From contig NZ_JAPSKQ010000015.1 of NCBI RefSeq assembly GCF_031181555.1, forward strand, positions 1 through 57,836: 57,836 bases of DNA, written 5' to 3'. Source of the stretch: Streptomyces sp. Lineage in GTDB: Bacteria > Actinomycetota > Actinomycetes > Streptomycetales > Streptomycetaceae. Of the stretch, positions 37,985-47,143 are shown piece by piece. How positions within the stretch are numbered: the first letter of the stretch is position 1; the number at the start of each line of letters is the position of its first letter. The notes beneath the pieces are model-generated. The model saw nothing but the letters and a program-made list of their open reading frames with translations, made no database searches and had not been told where the DNA came from. The translations under genes and the position numbers were made by a program.

Positions 37985-39097
37985 TCAGGTCCTCTTCGGT
38001 GACCTCGGCGGGCTGACCGTCGTACGGGGCGGCCGGCGCTGCGAGGAGGTGCGCACGATCAGCTCGGTCGGTACCACCTGCTCCACCGGGTGGTCGGAGT
38101 CGACCCCCTCGATGGCGTCGATGAGCAGCTGGACCACGGTCGTGCCGATGCGCCGCGGTTTCAGGGAGAGCGTGGTGATGGGCGGTTCGGTGCTGGCGTA
38201 GACGGTGGACTCGCTGCAGCAGACGAGCAGCAGGTCGTCCGGGACGCGCAGGCCGTAGCGGCGGGCGGCGGCGAGCAGGTCGGTGCCGTTCGGGTCGAAC
38301 AGGCCGTAGACGGCGTCGGGGCGGTCGGGGCGGGCGAGCAGCCGGTCGGCGGCGACGGCGCCCGCGCACGGGTCGTGCGCGGGGTAGGCCTCGTACACCG
38401 GGTCCTGGCCGACGCGCTCGCACCAGCGCAGGTACGCGGTGGTCGACAGATGGGTGTAGGTGTCGGTCGTCGTCCCGGTGAGCAGGCCGATGCGGCGGGC
38501 GCCGGCGTCGGCGAGGTGGTCGAGGATGCCGAGGACCGCGGCCTCGTGATCGTTGTCGACCCAGGCCGTGACCGGCAGTGAGCCGGCCGGGCGGCCGTCG
38601 GAGACGACCGGTAAGCCCTGGCGGACCAGTTCGCTGACGACCGGATCCTGGTCGGAGGGGTCGATGACGACCGTGCCGTCCAGGGCGACGTTGGACCACA
38701 CGTCGTGGCGGGAGGTCGCGGGGAGGATGACGAGGGCGTAGCCGCGGGCGAGCGCGGCGGAGGTGGCGGCGCGCGCCATCTCGGCGAAGTACGCGAACTC
38801 GGTGAAGGTGAAAGGTTCATCCCCGTACGTCGTCACGGTCAGGCCGATGAGGCCGGACTTGCCGGTACGGAGGGTGCGGGCGGCGGCCGAGGGGCGGTAC
38901 CCCAGTCTGTCGGCCACCTCACGGACGTGGCGCCGGGTGGCGTCCGGGAGCCGACCCTTGCCGTTGAGGGCGTCGGAGACGGTCGTGATGGAGACTCCGG
39001 CGGCGGCGGCCACGTCCCTGATGCCCGCTCGACCCGGCCGGCTGCCTCGGCGTGAGGTTTCCGCGCGGCTCACCTGGTGCTTCCCTGCTGCTGTCAT
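37985..39097 (-). CDS. LacI family transcriptional regulator
   Basis: 370 residues from ATG at 39097. HTH and hinge: IRDVAAAAGVSITTVSDALNGKGRLPDATRRHVREVADRLGYRP. The periplasmic-binding-protein-like domain follows, ending DLLLVCCSESTVYASTEPPITTLSLKP. A short dyad upstream (39139-39152) could be its operator. No sugar transporter gene is close, so the target is not evident. The Streptomyces counterpart is rstP-like (SCO3943 by position). Confidence 0.9.
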   Translation of the reverse strand: MTAAGKHQVSRAETSRRGSRPGRAGIRDVAAAAGVSITTVSDALNGKGRLPDATRRHVREVADRLGYRPSAAARTLRTGKSGLIGLTVTTYGDEPFTFTEFAYFAEMARAATSAALARGYALVILPATSRHDVWSNVALDGTVVIDPSDQDPVVSELVRQGLPVVSDGRPAGSLPVTAWVDNDHEAAVLGILDHLADAGARRIGLLTGTTTDTYTHLSTTAYLRWCERVGQDPVYEAYPAHDPCAGAVAADRLLARPDRPDAVYGLFDPNGTDLLAAARRYGLRVPDDLLLVCCSESTVYASTEPPITTLSLKPRRIGTTVVQLLIDAIEGVDSDHPVEQVVPTELIVRTSSQRRPPRTTVSPPRSPKRT

Positions 39098-39536
39098 GGC
39101 GAGCCGATAGTAGGGCTCATACGGTGGGGTAGGGCGGGCGCATATGCATGCGTTGACAGGCACGTTTCTGCAAGATCATTTAATGTTAACCCCCTTTGAA
39201 AACAAGGGTGTTGAGCACTCCCATGCCAGTATCCGACGTGTCGGCGCATGCGGGCCTGCCGAGGGCGCGATGTTGCGAAGAGGTCTCAACTCACCTGCAC
39301 GGGGGATGCGCGCTACGGCGCAAGCCACCGGCGCGTAGATATATGTGCGGCGCGCCCCCGGCTCGTGCGCCATTCATGCACCTTCGAGTGATGTTGCCCT
39401 TGTCGGCAGTGGGACGCACGGGCCGCTTGAGCGTCTCTGCCGCCCCTATACGCAGCGGCGTCGAATCCTCATAAGGTGAGCAGTATTGGATGTCGGCGGC
39501 GGTCATGGGCCGCCGGTCTTCGCGAGGAGGACTGCG
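39098..39536. other. AT-richer intergenic stretch between lacI and hisC genes
   Basis: 439 bases. Its first part (about 39140-39230) is clearly AT-richer than any neighbour, with TTGACA at 39153 and runs such as ATTTAATGTTAA. A dyad CGCATATGCATGCG lies at 39139-39152 and a hairpin CTAC-G-GCGC / GCGC-GTAG at 39313-39338. No gene with a ribosome site was found. Base composition suggests a remnant of foreign DNA or a strongly regulated promoter area. Confidence 0.5.
39139..39152. promoter_or_regulatory. candidate LacI-type operator
   Basis: CGCAT-ATGC-ATGCG dyad, 41 bases upstream of the LacI-family start codon. Fits an autoregulatory site; not verified. Confidence 0.4.
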
Positions 39537-40616
39537 GTGAGCGAGACGAGCCCCAAGCTGCGCGCCGAGCTGGAGGGGATCCCCACGTACAAGCCGGGCA
39601 AGCCGGCGGCGGCCGGTGGCCCGGTGGCCTACAAGCTGTCCTCCAACGAGAACCCCTATCCGCCGCTGCCGGGTGTGATGGAGACCGTCACGGCCGCGGC
39701 CTCCTCCTTCAACCGCTACCCGGACATGGCCTGCACGGCCCTGATGTCCGAGCTGTCCGAACGCTTCGCCGTCCCGGTCTCCCACCTGGCCACCGGCACC
39801 GGCTCGGTCGGTGTCGCCCAGCAACTGCTGCAGGCCACCTCGGGCCCCGGCGACGAGGTGGTCTACGCCTGGCGGTCGTTCGAGGCGTACCCGATCATCA
39901 CCCAGATCAGCGGTGCCACGTCCGTGCGGGTGCCGCTGACGCCGGGTGATGTGCACGACCTGGACGCGATGGCCGCGGCGATCACCGACCGGACCCGGCT
40001 CGTGTTCGTCTGCAACCCCAACAACCCGACCGGCACGGTGGTGCGGCGGGCCGAGCTGGAGCGCTTTCTCGACCGGGTGCCCCGCGACGTCCTGGTGGTG
40101 CTCGACGAGGCCTACCGTGAGTTCATCCGGGACCCCGAGGTGCCGGACGGCGTCGAGATCTACCGGGAGCGGCCCAACGTCTGCGTTCTGCGGACCTTCT
40201 CCAAGGCGTACGGCCTGGCGGGGCTGCGGGTCGGTTTCGCGATCGCCCACGAGCCGGTGGCTGCGGCACTGCGCAAGACGGCGGTGCCCTTCGGGGTGAG
40301 TCAGATCGCGCAGGACGCGGCGATCGCGTCGCTGCGGGCCGAGGACGAGCTCATCGGCCGGGTCGGTTCGCTGGTGTGCGAGCGCAACCGTGTGATGGAC
40401 GCGCTGCGCGGCCAGGGGTGGACGGTGCCCGAGAGCCAGGCCAACTTCGTGTGGCTGCGGCTGGGGGAGCGCACGGTGGAGTTCGCGCAGGCGTGTGAGC
40501 AGGCGGGCGTGGTCATCCGGCCGTTCCCCGGAGAGGGGGTGCGGGTGACGATCGGCGAGGCCGAGGCGAACGACATCTTCCTGAAGGTGGCGGAGGACTT
40601 CCGCAAGCAGCTCTAG
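39537..40616 (+). CDS. hisC: histidinol-phosphate aminotransferase-type PLP enzyme
   Basis: 359 residues from GTG at 39537 (GAGGAGG upstream). Class I/II aminotransferase: [42 protein letters not shown] and [14 protein letters not shown] with PLP Lys 223. It is probably the second hisC (not the his-operon copy) and may act on histidinol phosphate or aromatic amino acids. Followed by a terminator hairpin and parS before the cyd operon. Confidence 0.9.
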   Translation: MSETSPKLRAELEGIPTYKPGKPAAAGGPVAYKLSSNENPYPPLPGVMETVTAAASSFNRYPDMACTALMSELSERFAVPVSHLATGTGSVGVAQQLLQATSGPGDEVVYAWRSFEAYPIITQISGATSVRVPLTPGDVHDLDAMAAAITDRTRLVFVCNPNNPTGTVVRRAELERFLDRVPRDVLVVLDEAYREFIRDPEVPDGVEIYRERPNVCVLRTFSKAYGLAGLRVGFAIAHEPVAAALRKTAVPFGVSQIAQDAAIASLRAEDELIGRVGSLVCERNRVMDALRGQGWTVPESQANFVWLRLGERTVEFAQACEQAGVVIRPFPGEGVRVTIGEAEANDIFLKVAEDFRKQL

Positions 40617-40653
40617 CGGCCCGTGAGGGCGGGGGTCCTCCTGACGCTTTCAG

Positions 40654-40680
40654 CCGGCCGGCGACTCAGTCGTCGGCCGG
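40654..40680 (+). terminator. terminator of hisC
   Basis: Stem CCGGCCGGCGAC / GTCGTCGGCCGG with one G-U pair and a 3-base loop, 38 bases after the stop, followed by TTTCCT. Confidence 0.82.
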
Positions 40681-40697
40681 TTTCCTGTGTGGTGTCC

Positions 40698-40711
40698 GTT
40701 TCACGTGAAAC
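40698..40711. other. parS site (perfect)
   Basis: GTTTCACGTGAAAC within CGTTTCACGTGAAACG. It lies between the hisC terminator and the Rex operator of the cyd operon. Confidence 0.9.
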
Positions 40712-40826
40712 GTCCAGGACAGCGTCGGCGTGCCTGCGATTCAACAGAGTGTGGAAGCCCTCGCCAAGGGGTTGACGTCACACGGGACCCCCCTTCCGGG
40801 TGTGAAAAGCGGTAGGTCATAATTGC

Positions 40827-40850
40827 TTGTGAATGTGAACGCGTTCACAA
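40827..40850. promoter_or_regulatory. Rex operator (ROP) of the cydA-cydB-cydCD operon
   Basis: TGTGAACGCGTTCACA (40834-40849) is an uninterrupted match to the Rex site known before S. coelicolor cydA. A second left half, TTGTGAA (40827-40833), can pair with the same right half TTCACAA (40844-40850). Rex, a NADH/NAD+ sensor, would repress when oxygen is ample. The start codon of cydA is 83 bases downstream. Confidence 0.9.
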
Positions 40851-40932
40851 GCAGATCCCGTTTTCCCGAGTTGTGGGGGACGAACGGGACCAAGCGGCCG
40901 CTGCTGACCACGGCGAAGTAAGGAGCGACGAC

Positions 40933-42438
40933 GTGGATCTGGCTCTGGCGCCGGAGACCCTGGCGCGATGGCAGTTCGGTATCACCACCGTCTACCACTT
41001 CCTCTTCGTTCCCCTGACGATCTCGCTGGCCGCCCTCACCGCCGGGCTGCAGACCGCCTGGGTGCGCACGGGGAAGGAGAAGTACCTCAAGGCGACGAAG
41101 TTCTGGGGCAAGCTCTTCCTGATCAACATCGCGATGGGTGTGGTCACCGGCATCGTGCAGGAGTTCCAGTTCGGCATGAACTGGTCCGACTACTCGCGGT
41201 TCGTCGGTGACGTCTTCGGCGCCCCGCTCGCCTTCGAGGCACTGATCGCCTTCTTCTTCGAGTCCACCTTCATCGGTCTGTGGATCTTCGGCTGGGACAA
41301 GCTGCCCAAGAAGATCCACCTGGCCTGCATCTGGATGGTCTCGATCGGCACGCTGCTGTCGGCGTACTTCATCCTCGCGGCCAACTCCTGGATGCAGCAC
41401 CCGGTCGGCTACCGGATCAACGAGGAGAAGGGCCGAGCCGAGCTCACCGACTTCTGGCTGGTGCTCACCCAGAACACCACGCTCAACCAGGTCTTCCACA
41501 GCTTCTCGGCGGCCTTCCTGACCGGCGGCGCCTTCATGGTGGGCATCGCCGCCTTCCACCTGATGCGGAGGAAGCACATCCCGGTGATGCGCACCTCGCT
41601 CCGGCTCGGTCTGGTCACCCTGGCGGTCGGAGGCCTGTTCACCGCGGTCAGCGGCGACACCCTCGGCAAGGTCATGTACGAGCAGCAGCCGATGAAGATG
41701 GCCGCAGCCGAGGCGCTGTGGGACGGCGAGGCACCGGCTCCCTTCTCCGTGTTCGCCTACGGGGACGTCGACGAGGGCCACAACAAGGTCGCCCTGGAGA
41801 TCCCCGGCCTGCTGTCCTTCCTCGCCCACAGCGACTTCGACTCGTACGTGCCCGGCATCAACGACACCAACGAGGCCCTGCGGGAGAAGTTCGGTCCCGG
41901 TGACTACAAGCCCATCGTCCCCGTCGCCTACTGGGGCTTCCGCTGGATGATCGGCTTCGGCATGGCCTCCTTCTCCCTCGGCCTGCTGGGGCTGTGGCTC
42001 ACGCGGAAGAAGTTCCTGTTGCCGGCCGCCCTGCGCACCGGGGAGGACGAGGTACCGCGTCTGGTGCTGCTGAAGCAGCCGCTCGGGGCGAAGCTGTCCC
42101 GGCTGTACTGGCTCCTGGCGCTGTGGACGATGGCGTTCCCGCTGATCGCCAACTCCTGGGGCTGGATCTTCACCGAGATGGGCCGTCAGCCCTGGGTCGT
42201 CTACGGCGTGATGCAGACCAAGGACGCCGTCTCCCCCGGCGTGTCCCAGGCCGAGGTCATCACCTCGATGACCGTCTTCACCGTGCTCTACGCCGTCCTG
42301 GCCGTCATCGAGGTCAAGCTGCTCGCCAAGTACGTCAAGGCGGGGCCGCCCGAGCTCACCGAGTCCGATCTCAACCCGCCCACGAAGCTCGGCGGCGACC
42401 TCCGTGACGCCGACAAGCCGATGGCCTTCTCGTACTAG
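40933..42438 (+). CDS. cydA: cytochrome bd ubiquinol/menaquinol oxidase subunit I
   Basis: 501 residues from GTG at 40933 (AAGGAG upstream). First transmembrane helix WQFGITTVYHFLFVPLTIS contains heme-ligand His 22. The quinol-binding loop is of the short form, and the GRQPW motif is present near 416. About nine membrane helices. It oxidises quinol and reduces oxygen without pumping protons, working at low oxygen. First gene of the Rex-controlled operon. Confidence 0.97.
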   Translation: MDLALAPETLARWQFGITTVYHFLFVPLTISLAALTAGLQTAWVRTGKEKYLKATKFWGKLFLINIAMGVVTGIVQEFQFGMNWSDYSRFVGDVFGAPLAFEALIAFFFESTFIGLWIFGWDKLPKKIHLACIWMVSIGTLLSAYFILAANSWMQHPVGYRINEEKGRAELTDFWLVLTQNTTLNQVFHSFSAAFLTGGAFMVGIAAFHLMRRKHIPVMRTSLRLGLVTLAVGGLFTAVSGDTLGKVMYEQQPMKMAAAEALWDGEAPAPFSVFAYGDVDEGHNKVALEIPGLLSFLAHSDFDSYVPGINDTNEALREKFGPGDYKPIVPVAYWGFRWMIGFGMASFSLGLLGLWLTRKKFLLPAALRTGEDEVPRLVLLKQPLGAKLSRLYWLLALWTMAFPLIANSWGWIFTEMGRQPWVVYGVMQTKDAVSPGVSQAEVITSMTVFTVLYAVLAVIEVKLLAKYVKAGPPELTESDLNPPTKLGGDLRDADKPMAFSY

Positions 42439-42458
42439 GCCGAGGGAGCTGCACCGTC

Positions 42459-43463
42459 ATGGAACTGCACGACGTCTGGTTCGTACTGATCGCCGTCCTG
42501 TGGACCGGCTACTTCTTCCTCGAGGGCTTCGACTTCGGGGTCGGCGTCCTCACCCGGCTGCTCGCCCGCGACCGTGCCGAGAAGCGGGTGCTGATCAACA
42601 CGATCGGCCCCGTCTGGGACGGCAACGAGGTCTGGCTGCTCACGGCGGGCGGTGCGACCTTCGCCGCCTTTCCCGAGTGGTACGCCACGCTCTTCTCCGG
42701 CTTCTACCTGCCCCTGCTGCTCATCCTGGTCTGCCTGATCATCCGCGGTGTCGCCTTCGAGTACCGGGTCAAGCGGCCGGAGGAGCGCTGGCAGCGCAAC
42801 TGGGAGACGGCGATCTTCTGGACCTCGCTGATCCCCGCCTTCCTGTGGGGCGTGGCCTTCGGGAACATCGTCCGCGGTGTGAAGATCGACGCCGAGTTCG
42901 AGTACGTGGGGACCGTCTGGGATCTGCTCAACCCGTACGCACTGCTGGGAGGCCTGGTCACCCTCACGCTGTTCACCTTCCACGGGACGGTGTTCACCGC
43001 GCTCAAGACGGTCGGGGAGATCAGGGAACGGGCGCGGCGACTGGCGCTGCGCGTGGGCCTCGTCACGGCCGTACTCGCGTCGGCCTTCCTGCTCTGGACC
43101 CAGGCCGACAAGGGGGACGGCACGAGCCTGCTAGCGCTGGTCGTCGCCGTCGCCGCGCTGGTCGCCGCGCTGGTCGCGAACCAGGCGGGGCGCGAGGGCT
43201 GGTCGTTCACGCTGTCCGGCGTCACCATCGTGGCCGCCGTGGCGATGCTCTTCCTGACGCTCTTCCCGAACGTCATGCCGTCCACGCTGGACGCGGACTG
43301 GAGCCTCACCGTCACCAACGCCTCTTCCAGCCCCTACACCCTGAAGATCATGACCTGGCTCGCGGTGATCGCCACGCCGGTCGTCCTGCTCTACCAGGGC
43401 TGGACGTACTGGGTGTTCCGCAAGCGGATCGGCACGCAGCACATCGCCGATCCCGTGCACTGA
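42459..43463 (+). CDS. cydB: cytochrome bd oxidase subunit II
   Basis: 334 residues, start MELHDVWFVLIAVLWTGYFFLEGFDFGVGVL. Eight to nine membrane helices. It structurally supports subunit I and completes the cytochrome bd complex. Twenty bases after cydA; the stop codon is followed directly by the ribosome site and parS-embedded start of cydCD. Confidence 0.96.
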   Translation: MELHDVWFVLIAVLWTGYFFLEGFDFGVGVLTRLLARDRAEKRVLINTIGPVWDGNEVWLLTAGGATFAAFPEWYATLFSGFYLPLLLILVCLIIRGVAFEYRVKRPEERWQRNWETAIFWTSLIPAFLWGVAFGNIVRGVKIDAEFEYVGTVWDLLNPYALLGGLVTLTLFTFHGTVFTALKTVGEIRERARRLALRVGLVTAVLASAFLLWTQADKGDGTSLLALVVAVAALVAALVANQAGREGWSFTLSGVTIVAAVAMLFLTLFPNVMPSTLDADWSLTVTNASSSPYTLKIMTWLAVIATPVVLLYQGWTYWVFRKRIGTQHIADPVH

Positions 43464-43468
43464 GGTGT

Positions 43469-43482
43469 GTTTCACGTGAAAC
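43469..43482. other. parS site (perfect) spanning the cydCD start codon
   Basis: GTTTCACGTGAAAC. Its central GTG (43476-43478) is the most likely start codon of cydCD, because the ribosome site GAGGTG (43462-43467) lies eight bases upstream. An alternative in-frame GTG at 43467 has no proper spacing. Confidence 0.85.
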
Positions 43483-46400
43483 CAATCGACCCGCGGCTGC
43501 TCCGGTACGCCCGTGCCACCCGGCTCTTCCTGGTGGCGGTCGTCGGCCTGGGCGCCGTCGGCGCGGGGCTGGTCGTCGCCCAGGCCATGCTCATCGCCGA
43601 GATCGTGGTGGGTGCGTTCCAGCACGGCATGTCCGTCGGCGCACTCGGCACTCCCCTGCTGCTCCTCACCGCCGTCGCGGTCGGTCGTGCGCTGGTCGGC
43701 TGGCTCACCGAGCTGGCCGCCCACCGGGCGAGCGCCGCGGTGAAGTCGGAGCTGCGGGGACGGCTGCTGGAGCGGGCGACGGCGCTGGGCCCGGGATGGC
43801 TGAGCGGGCAGCGCACCGGTTCGCTCGTCACCCTGGCGACCCGCGGGGTTGACGCCCTCGACGGCTACTTCTCGCGCTACCTGCCCCAGTTGGGTCTGGC
43901 GGTGGTCGTACCGGTGGCGGTGCTGGCGCGCATCGTCACCGAGGACTGGGTCTCGGCGGCGATCATCGTCGGCACCCTGCCGCTCATCCCTGTCTTCATG
44001 GTGCTGATCGGTTGGGCCACCCAGTCCCGGATGGACCGTCAGTGGCTGCTGCTGTCCCGCCTGTCCGGGCACTTCCTGGACGTCGTCGCCGGGCTGCCGA
44101 CGCTGAAGGTGTTCGGACGGGCCAAGGCCCAGGCCGAGTCGATCCGGCGGATCACCGCCGAGTACCGGCGGGCGACCATGCGGACGCTGCGGATCGCCTT
44201 CATCTCCTCCTTCGCGCTGGAACTGCTCTCCACCCTCTCGGTGGCCCTGGTCGCGGTGACCATCGGCATGCGGCTCGTGCACGGCGGCATGGACCTCTCC
44301 ACCGGCCTGGTCATCCTGATCCTCGCGCCCGAGGCGTACCTGCCGCTGCGGCAGGTCGGGGCGCAGTACCACGCGGCGGCGGAGGGACTTGCGGCGGCCG
44401 AGGAGATCTTCTCGGTGCTGGAGACGCCCGTCCCGGCGCCGGGGACCGGGACCGGGACGACGGGCGGCCTGCCCTCCGAGAGGGGCGGTCTGTCCTTCGA
44501 GGGGGTGACGGTCCGCTATCCCGGCCGCTCCACGGACGCCGTGTCGGACGTGTCCTTCACCGTCGCCCCCGGGGAGACGGTCGCGCTCGTCGGACCGAGC
44601 GGGGCGGGCAAGTCCACGCTGCTGAACGTGCTGCTGGGATTCGTCCGGCCGGCCGAGGGCCGGGTGCGGATCGGGGAGACGGATCTCGCCGGAGCCGACC
44701 TGGCCGAGTGGCACCGCCGCGTCGCCTGGGTGCCGCAACGGCCGCACCTGTACGCCGGGACGATCGCGGAGAACGTACGGCTGGCCCGGCCCGACGCGGA
44801 CGACGACGCCGTGCGGCGTGCCCTGCGGGACGCCGGCGCGCTGGAGTTCGTGGACGCGCTGCCCGAAGGCGCCGGCACCGTGCTCGGCGAGGACGGGGCG
44901 GGGCTGTCCGCGGGGCAGCGGCAGCGACTGGCGCTCGCCCGGGCCTTCCTCGCGGACCGGCCCGTCCTGCTGCTCGACGAGCCGACGGCCGCGCTGGACG
45001 GTGCGACCGAGACCGAGGTCGTGGCGGCGGTACGCCGGCTGGCAGCCGGTCGGACGGTGCTGCTGGTGGTGCACCGGCCGGCGCTGCTGGCCGTCGCGGA
45101 CCGGGTGGTGCGGCTCGCGGAACCGGCTCCCGTCGGCCACGGGGAGTCCGTGCGCCGGGAGGCCGGCCCCGCGACGGCCCCCGCAGCGGAAACCGTGCCG
45201 GAGGGCGGGCCCGCCGCGCCCGGCACGGACACGACCCCGGGCGGCGTGCTCGCTCGTGTCCGTGCCGCGTCCGGCTCCTGGCGGGGGAGGCTCACGCTCG
45301 CGCTGCTGTTCGGCACGCTCGCGCTGGGCAGCGCCGTCGGGCTCATGGCCACGTCCGGGTGGCTCATCTCCCGGGCCTCGCAGCAGCCGCCCGTGCTGCA
45401 TCTGATGGTGGCCGTGACGGCGACCCGGGCCTTCGGCATCGGGCGGGCGGTGTTCCGTTACGCCGAACGGCTGGTGTCGCACGACGCCGTCCTGCGCATG
45501 CTGGCCGACCTCAGGGTCGCGGTGTTCCGGCGGCTGGAGCGGCTGGCGCCCGCCGGACTGCGCGATGCGCGCCGGGGCGATCTGCTCTCCCGGCTGGTCG
45601 CCGACGTGGATGCCCTCCAGGACTACTGGCTGCGGTGGCTGCTGCCGGCCGGTGCGGCCGTCGTGGTCTCCGCCCTCTCCGTCGGCTTCACGGCCTGGCT
45701 GCTGCCCGAGGCCGGGGCCGTGCTCGCGGCCGGACTGCTGGCGGCGGGGGCCGGCGTGCCCCTGCTCACCGGCGCCGTGGCCCGGCGTGCGGAACGCAGG
45801 CTGGCGCCCGCCCGGGGCGTGCTCGCGACCCGTGTGACCGACCTGCTCACCGGCACCGCGGAGCTGACCGTCGCCGGTGCCCTGCCCGCGCGGACCGCCG
45901 AGGCGCGGCGGGCCGACGGCACGCTCACCCGGATCGCCTCGCGCGCCGCCACCGCCACCGCGCTCGGCGACGGGCTCACCGCGCTGATCTCGGGCCTGAC
46001 CGTCGCGGCCGCCGCGCTCGTCGGCGTCCAGGCGGTGGCCGCCGGCCGGCTGGACGGTGTGGCGCTGGCCGTCGTCGTCCTCACCCCGCTGGCCGCGTTC
46101 GAGGCCGTCCTCGGGATGCCGCTCGCCGTGCAGTACCGGCAGCGGGTGCGCCGGAGCGCCGAGCGCGTGTACGAGGTGCTGGACGCCCCGGTGCCCGTAC
46201 GGGAGCCGGAGCGTCCGCGGAAGGCTCCCGCGTCGCCGTTCCCGCTCGTGGTCAAGGGGCTGGCCGCCCGGTACGCCGGGCAGGACCGGGACGCGCTCGC
46301 CGGGCTGGACCTGACGCTGGAGCGCGGCCGCCGGGTCGCGGTGGTCGGCCCGTCCGGGTCCGGCAAGACGACGCTCGCGCAGGTGCTGCTGCGGTTCCTG

Positions 46401-46988
46401 GACCCGGACGCCGGCTCGTACACGCTGGCCGGGGTGGACGCGTACGCCCTGGACGGCGACGACGTGCGGCGGCTGGTCGGTCTGTGCGCGCAGGACGCGC
46501 ACCTCTTCGACAGCACGGTGCGGGAGAACCTGCTGCTCGCGAGGCGGGACGCGACCGAGGACGAGCTGCGCGACGCGCTCGCCCGGGCCCGGCTGCTGGA
46601 GTGGGCCGACAGCCTGCCGGACGGGCTCGACACGCTCGTCGGAGAGCACGGGGCGCGGCTGTCCGGCGGGCAGCGGCAGCGACTGGCGCTGGCCCGGGCA
46701 CTGCTCGCGGACTTCCCCGTGCTGGTGCTGGACGAGCCCGCGGAACACCTCGACCTGCCGACCGCGGACGCGCTCACCGCCGACCTGCTGACCGCCACCG
46801 AGGGCCGTACGACGCTGCTCATCACCCACCGCCTGGCGGGACTGGAGGCGGTGGACGAGGTCGTCGTGCTGGACGGGGGACGAGTGGTGCAGCGCGGTCC
46901 GTACGCCGAACTGGCGGCCGCGGACGGACCGTTGCGGTCGATGGTGCGGCGGGAGGCGGAGTCGGAGCTCCGGGCGGGCGTCCGCTGA
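43476..46988 (+). CDS. cydCD: fused CydD-CydC thiol ABC exporter
   Basis: 1170 residues from GTG at 43476. Two complete half-transporters in one chain: membrane domain (about 1-320), ATPase with GPSGAGKST near 371, LSAGQRQRLALARAFL and LLLDEPTA; then a second membrane domain (about 600-880) and ATPase with GPSGSGKTT near 955, LSGGQRQRLALARALL and VLDEPAEHLD. CydDC exports glutathione/cysteine-type thiols needed to assemble cytochrome bd. Separate genes in Escherichia coli; fused in Streptomyces. Last gene of the cyd operon. Confidence 0.96.
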   Translation: MKPIDPRLLRYARATRLFLVAVVGLGAVGAGLVVAQAMLIAEIVVGAFQHGMSVGALGTPLLLLTAVAVGRALVGWLTELAAHRASAAVKSELRGRLLERATALGPGWLSGQRTGSLVTLATRGVDALDGYFSRYLPQLGLAVVVPVAVLARIVTEDWVSAAIIVGTLPLIPVFMVLIGWATQSRMDRQWLLLSRLSGHFLDVVAGLPTLKVFGRAKAQAESIRRITAEYRRATMRTLRIAFISSFALELLSTLSVALVAVTIGMRLVHGGMDLSTGLVILILAPEAYLPLRQVGAQYHAAAEGLAAAEEIFSVLETPVPAPGTGTGTTGGLPSERGGLSFEGVTVRYPGRSTDAVSDVSFTVAPGETVALVGPSGAGKSTLLNVLLGFVRPAEGRVRIGETDLAGADLAEWHRRVAWVPQRPHLYAGTIAENVRLARPDADDDAVRRALRDAGALEFVDALPEGAGTVLGEDGAGLSAGQRQRLALARAFLADRPVLLLDEPTAALDGATETEVVAAVRRLAAGRTVLLVVHRPALLAVADRVVRLAEPAPVGHGESVRREAGPATAPAAETVPEGGPAAPGTDTTPGGVLARVRAASGSWRGRLTLALLFGTLALGSAVGLMATSGWLISRASQQPPVLHLMVAVTATRAFGIGRAVFRYAERLVSHDAVLRMLADLRVAVFRRLERLAPAGLRDARRGDLLSRLVADVDALQDYWLRWLLPAGAAVVVSALSVGFTAWLLPEAGAVLAAGLLAAGAGVPLLTGAVARRAERRLAPARGVLATRVTDLLTGTAELTVAGALPARTAEARRADGTLTRIASRAATATALGDGLTALISGLTVAAAALVGVQAVAAGRLDGVALAVVVLTPLAAFEAVLGMPLAVQYRQRVRRSAERVYEVLDAPVPVREPERPRKAPASPFPLVVKGLAARYAGQDRDALAGLDLTLERGRRVAVVGPSGSGKTTLAQVLLRFLDPDAGSYTLAGVDAYALDGDDVRRLVGLCAQDAHLFDSTVRENLLLARRDATEDELRDALARARLLEWADSLPDGLDTLVGEHGARLSGGQRQRLALARALLADFPVLVLDEPAEHLDLPTADALTADLLTATEGRTTLLITHRLAGLEAVDEVVVLDGGRVVQRGPYAELAAADGPLRSMVRREAESELRAGVR

Positions 46989-47143
46989 CCGGACGCCTCC
47001 GGTCATGACGGGACGTCAACCGGAACCGGACGGGCCGTCGTTCGGCGGTAGGGCGGTACCGCTGGTCCATCCGGGGTGAGGAGTCCCCCATGCGTACGAC
47101 CTGAACAGGACCGTGCACCGGGGTGGGGGCCAGGATCGCAGGC

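Noticed and set aside
39401..39480. Possible tRNA remnant before hisC (CTTGAGC loop-like sequence and GTCGAATCC T-loop-like sequence)
   Set aside because: No acceptor stem pairs, arms have wrong spacing, and the similarity is limited to short words.
43131..47006. A 1291-codon open frame on the - strand opposite cydB and cydCD
   Set aside because: Same mirror-frame effect; no domain motifs, and it runs through the antisense of both ABC ATPases.
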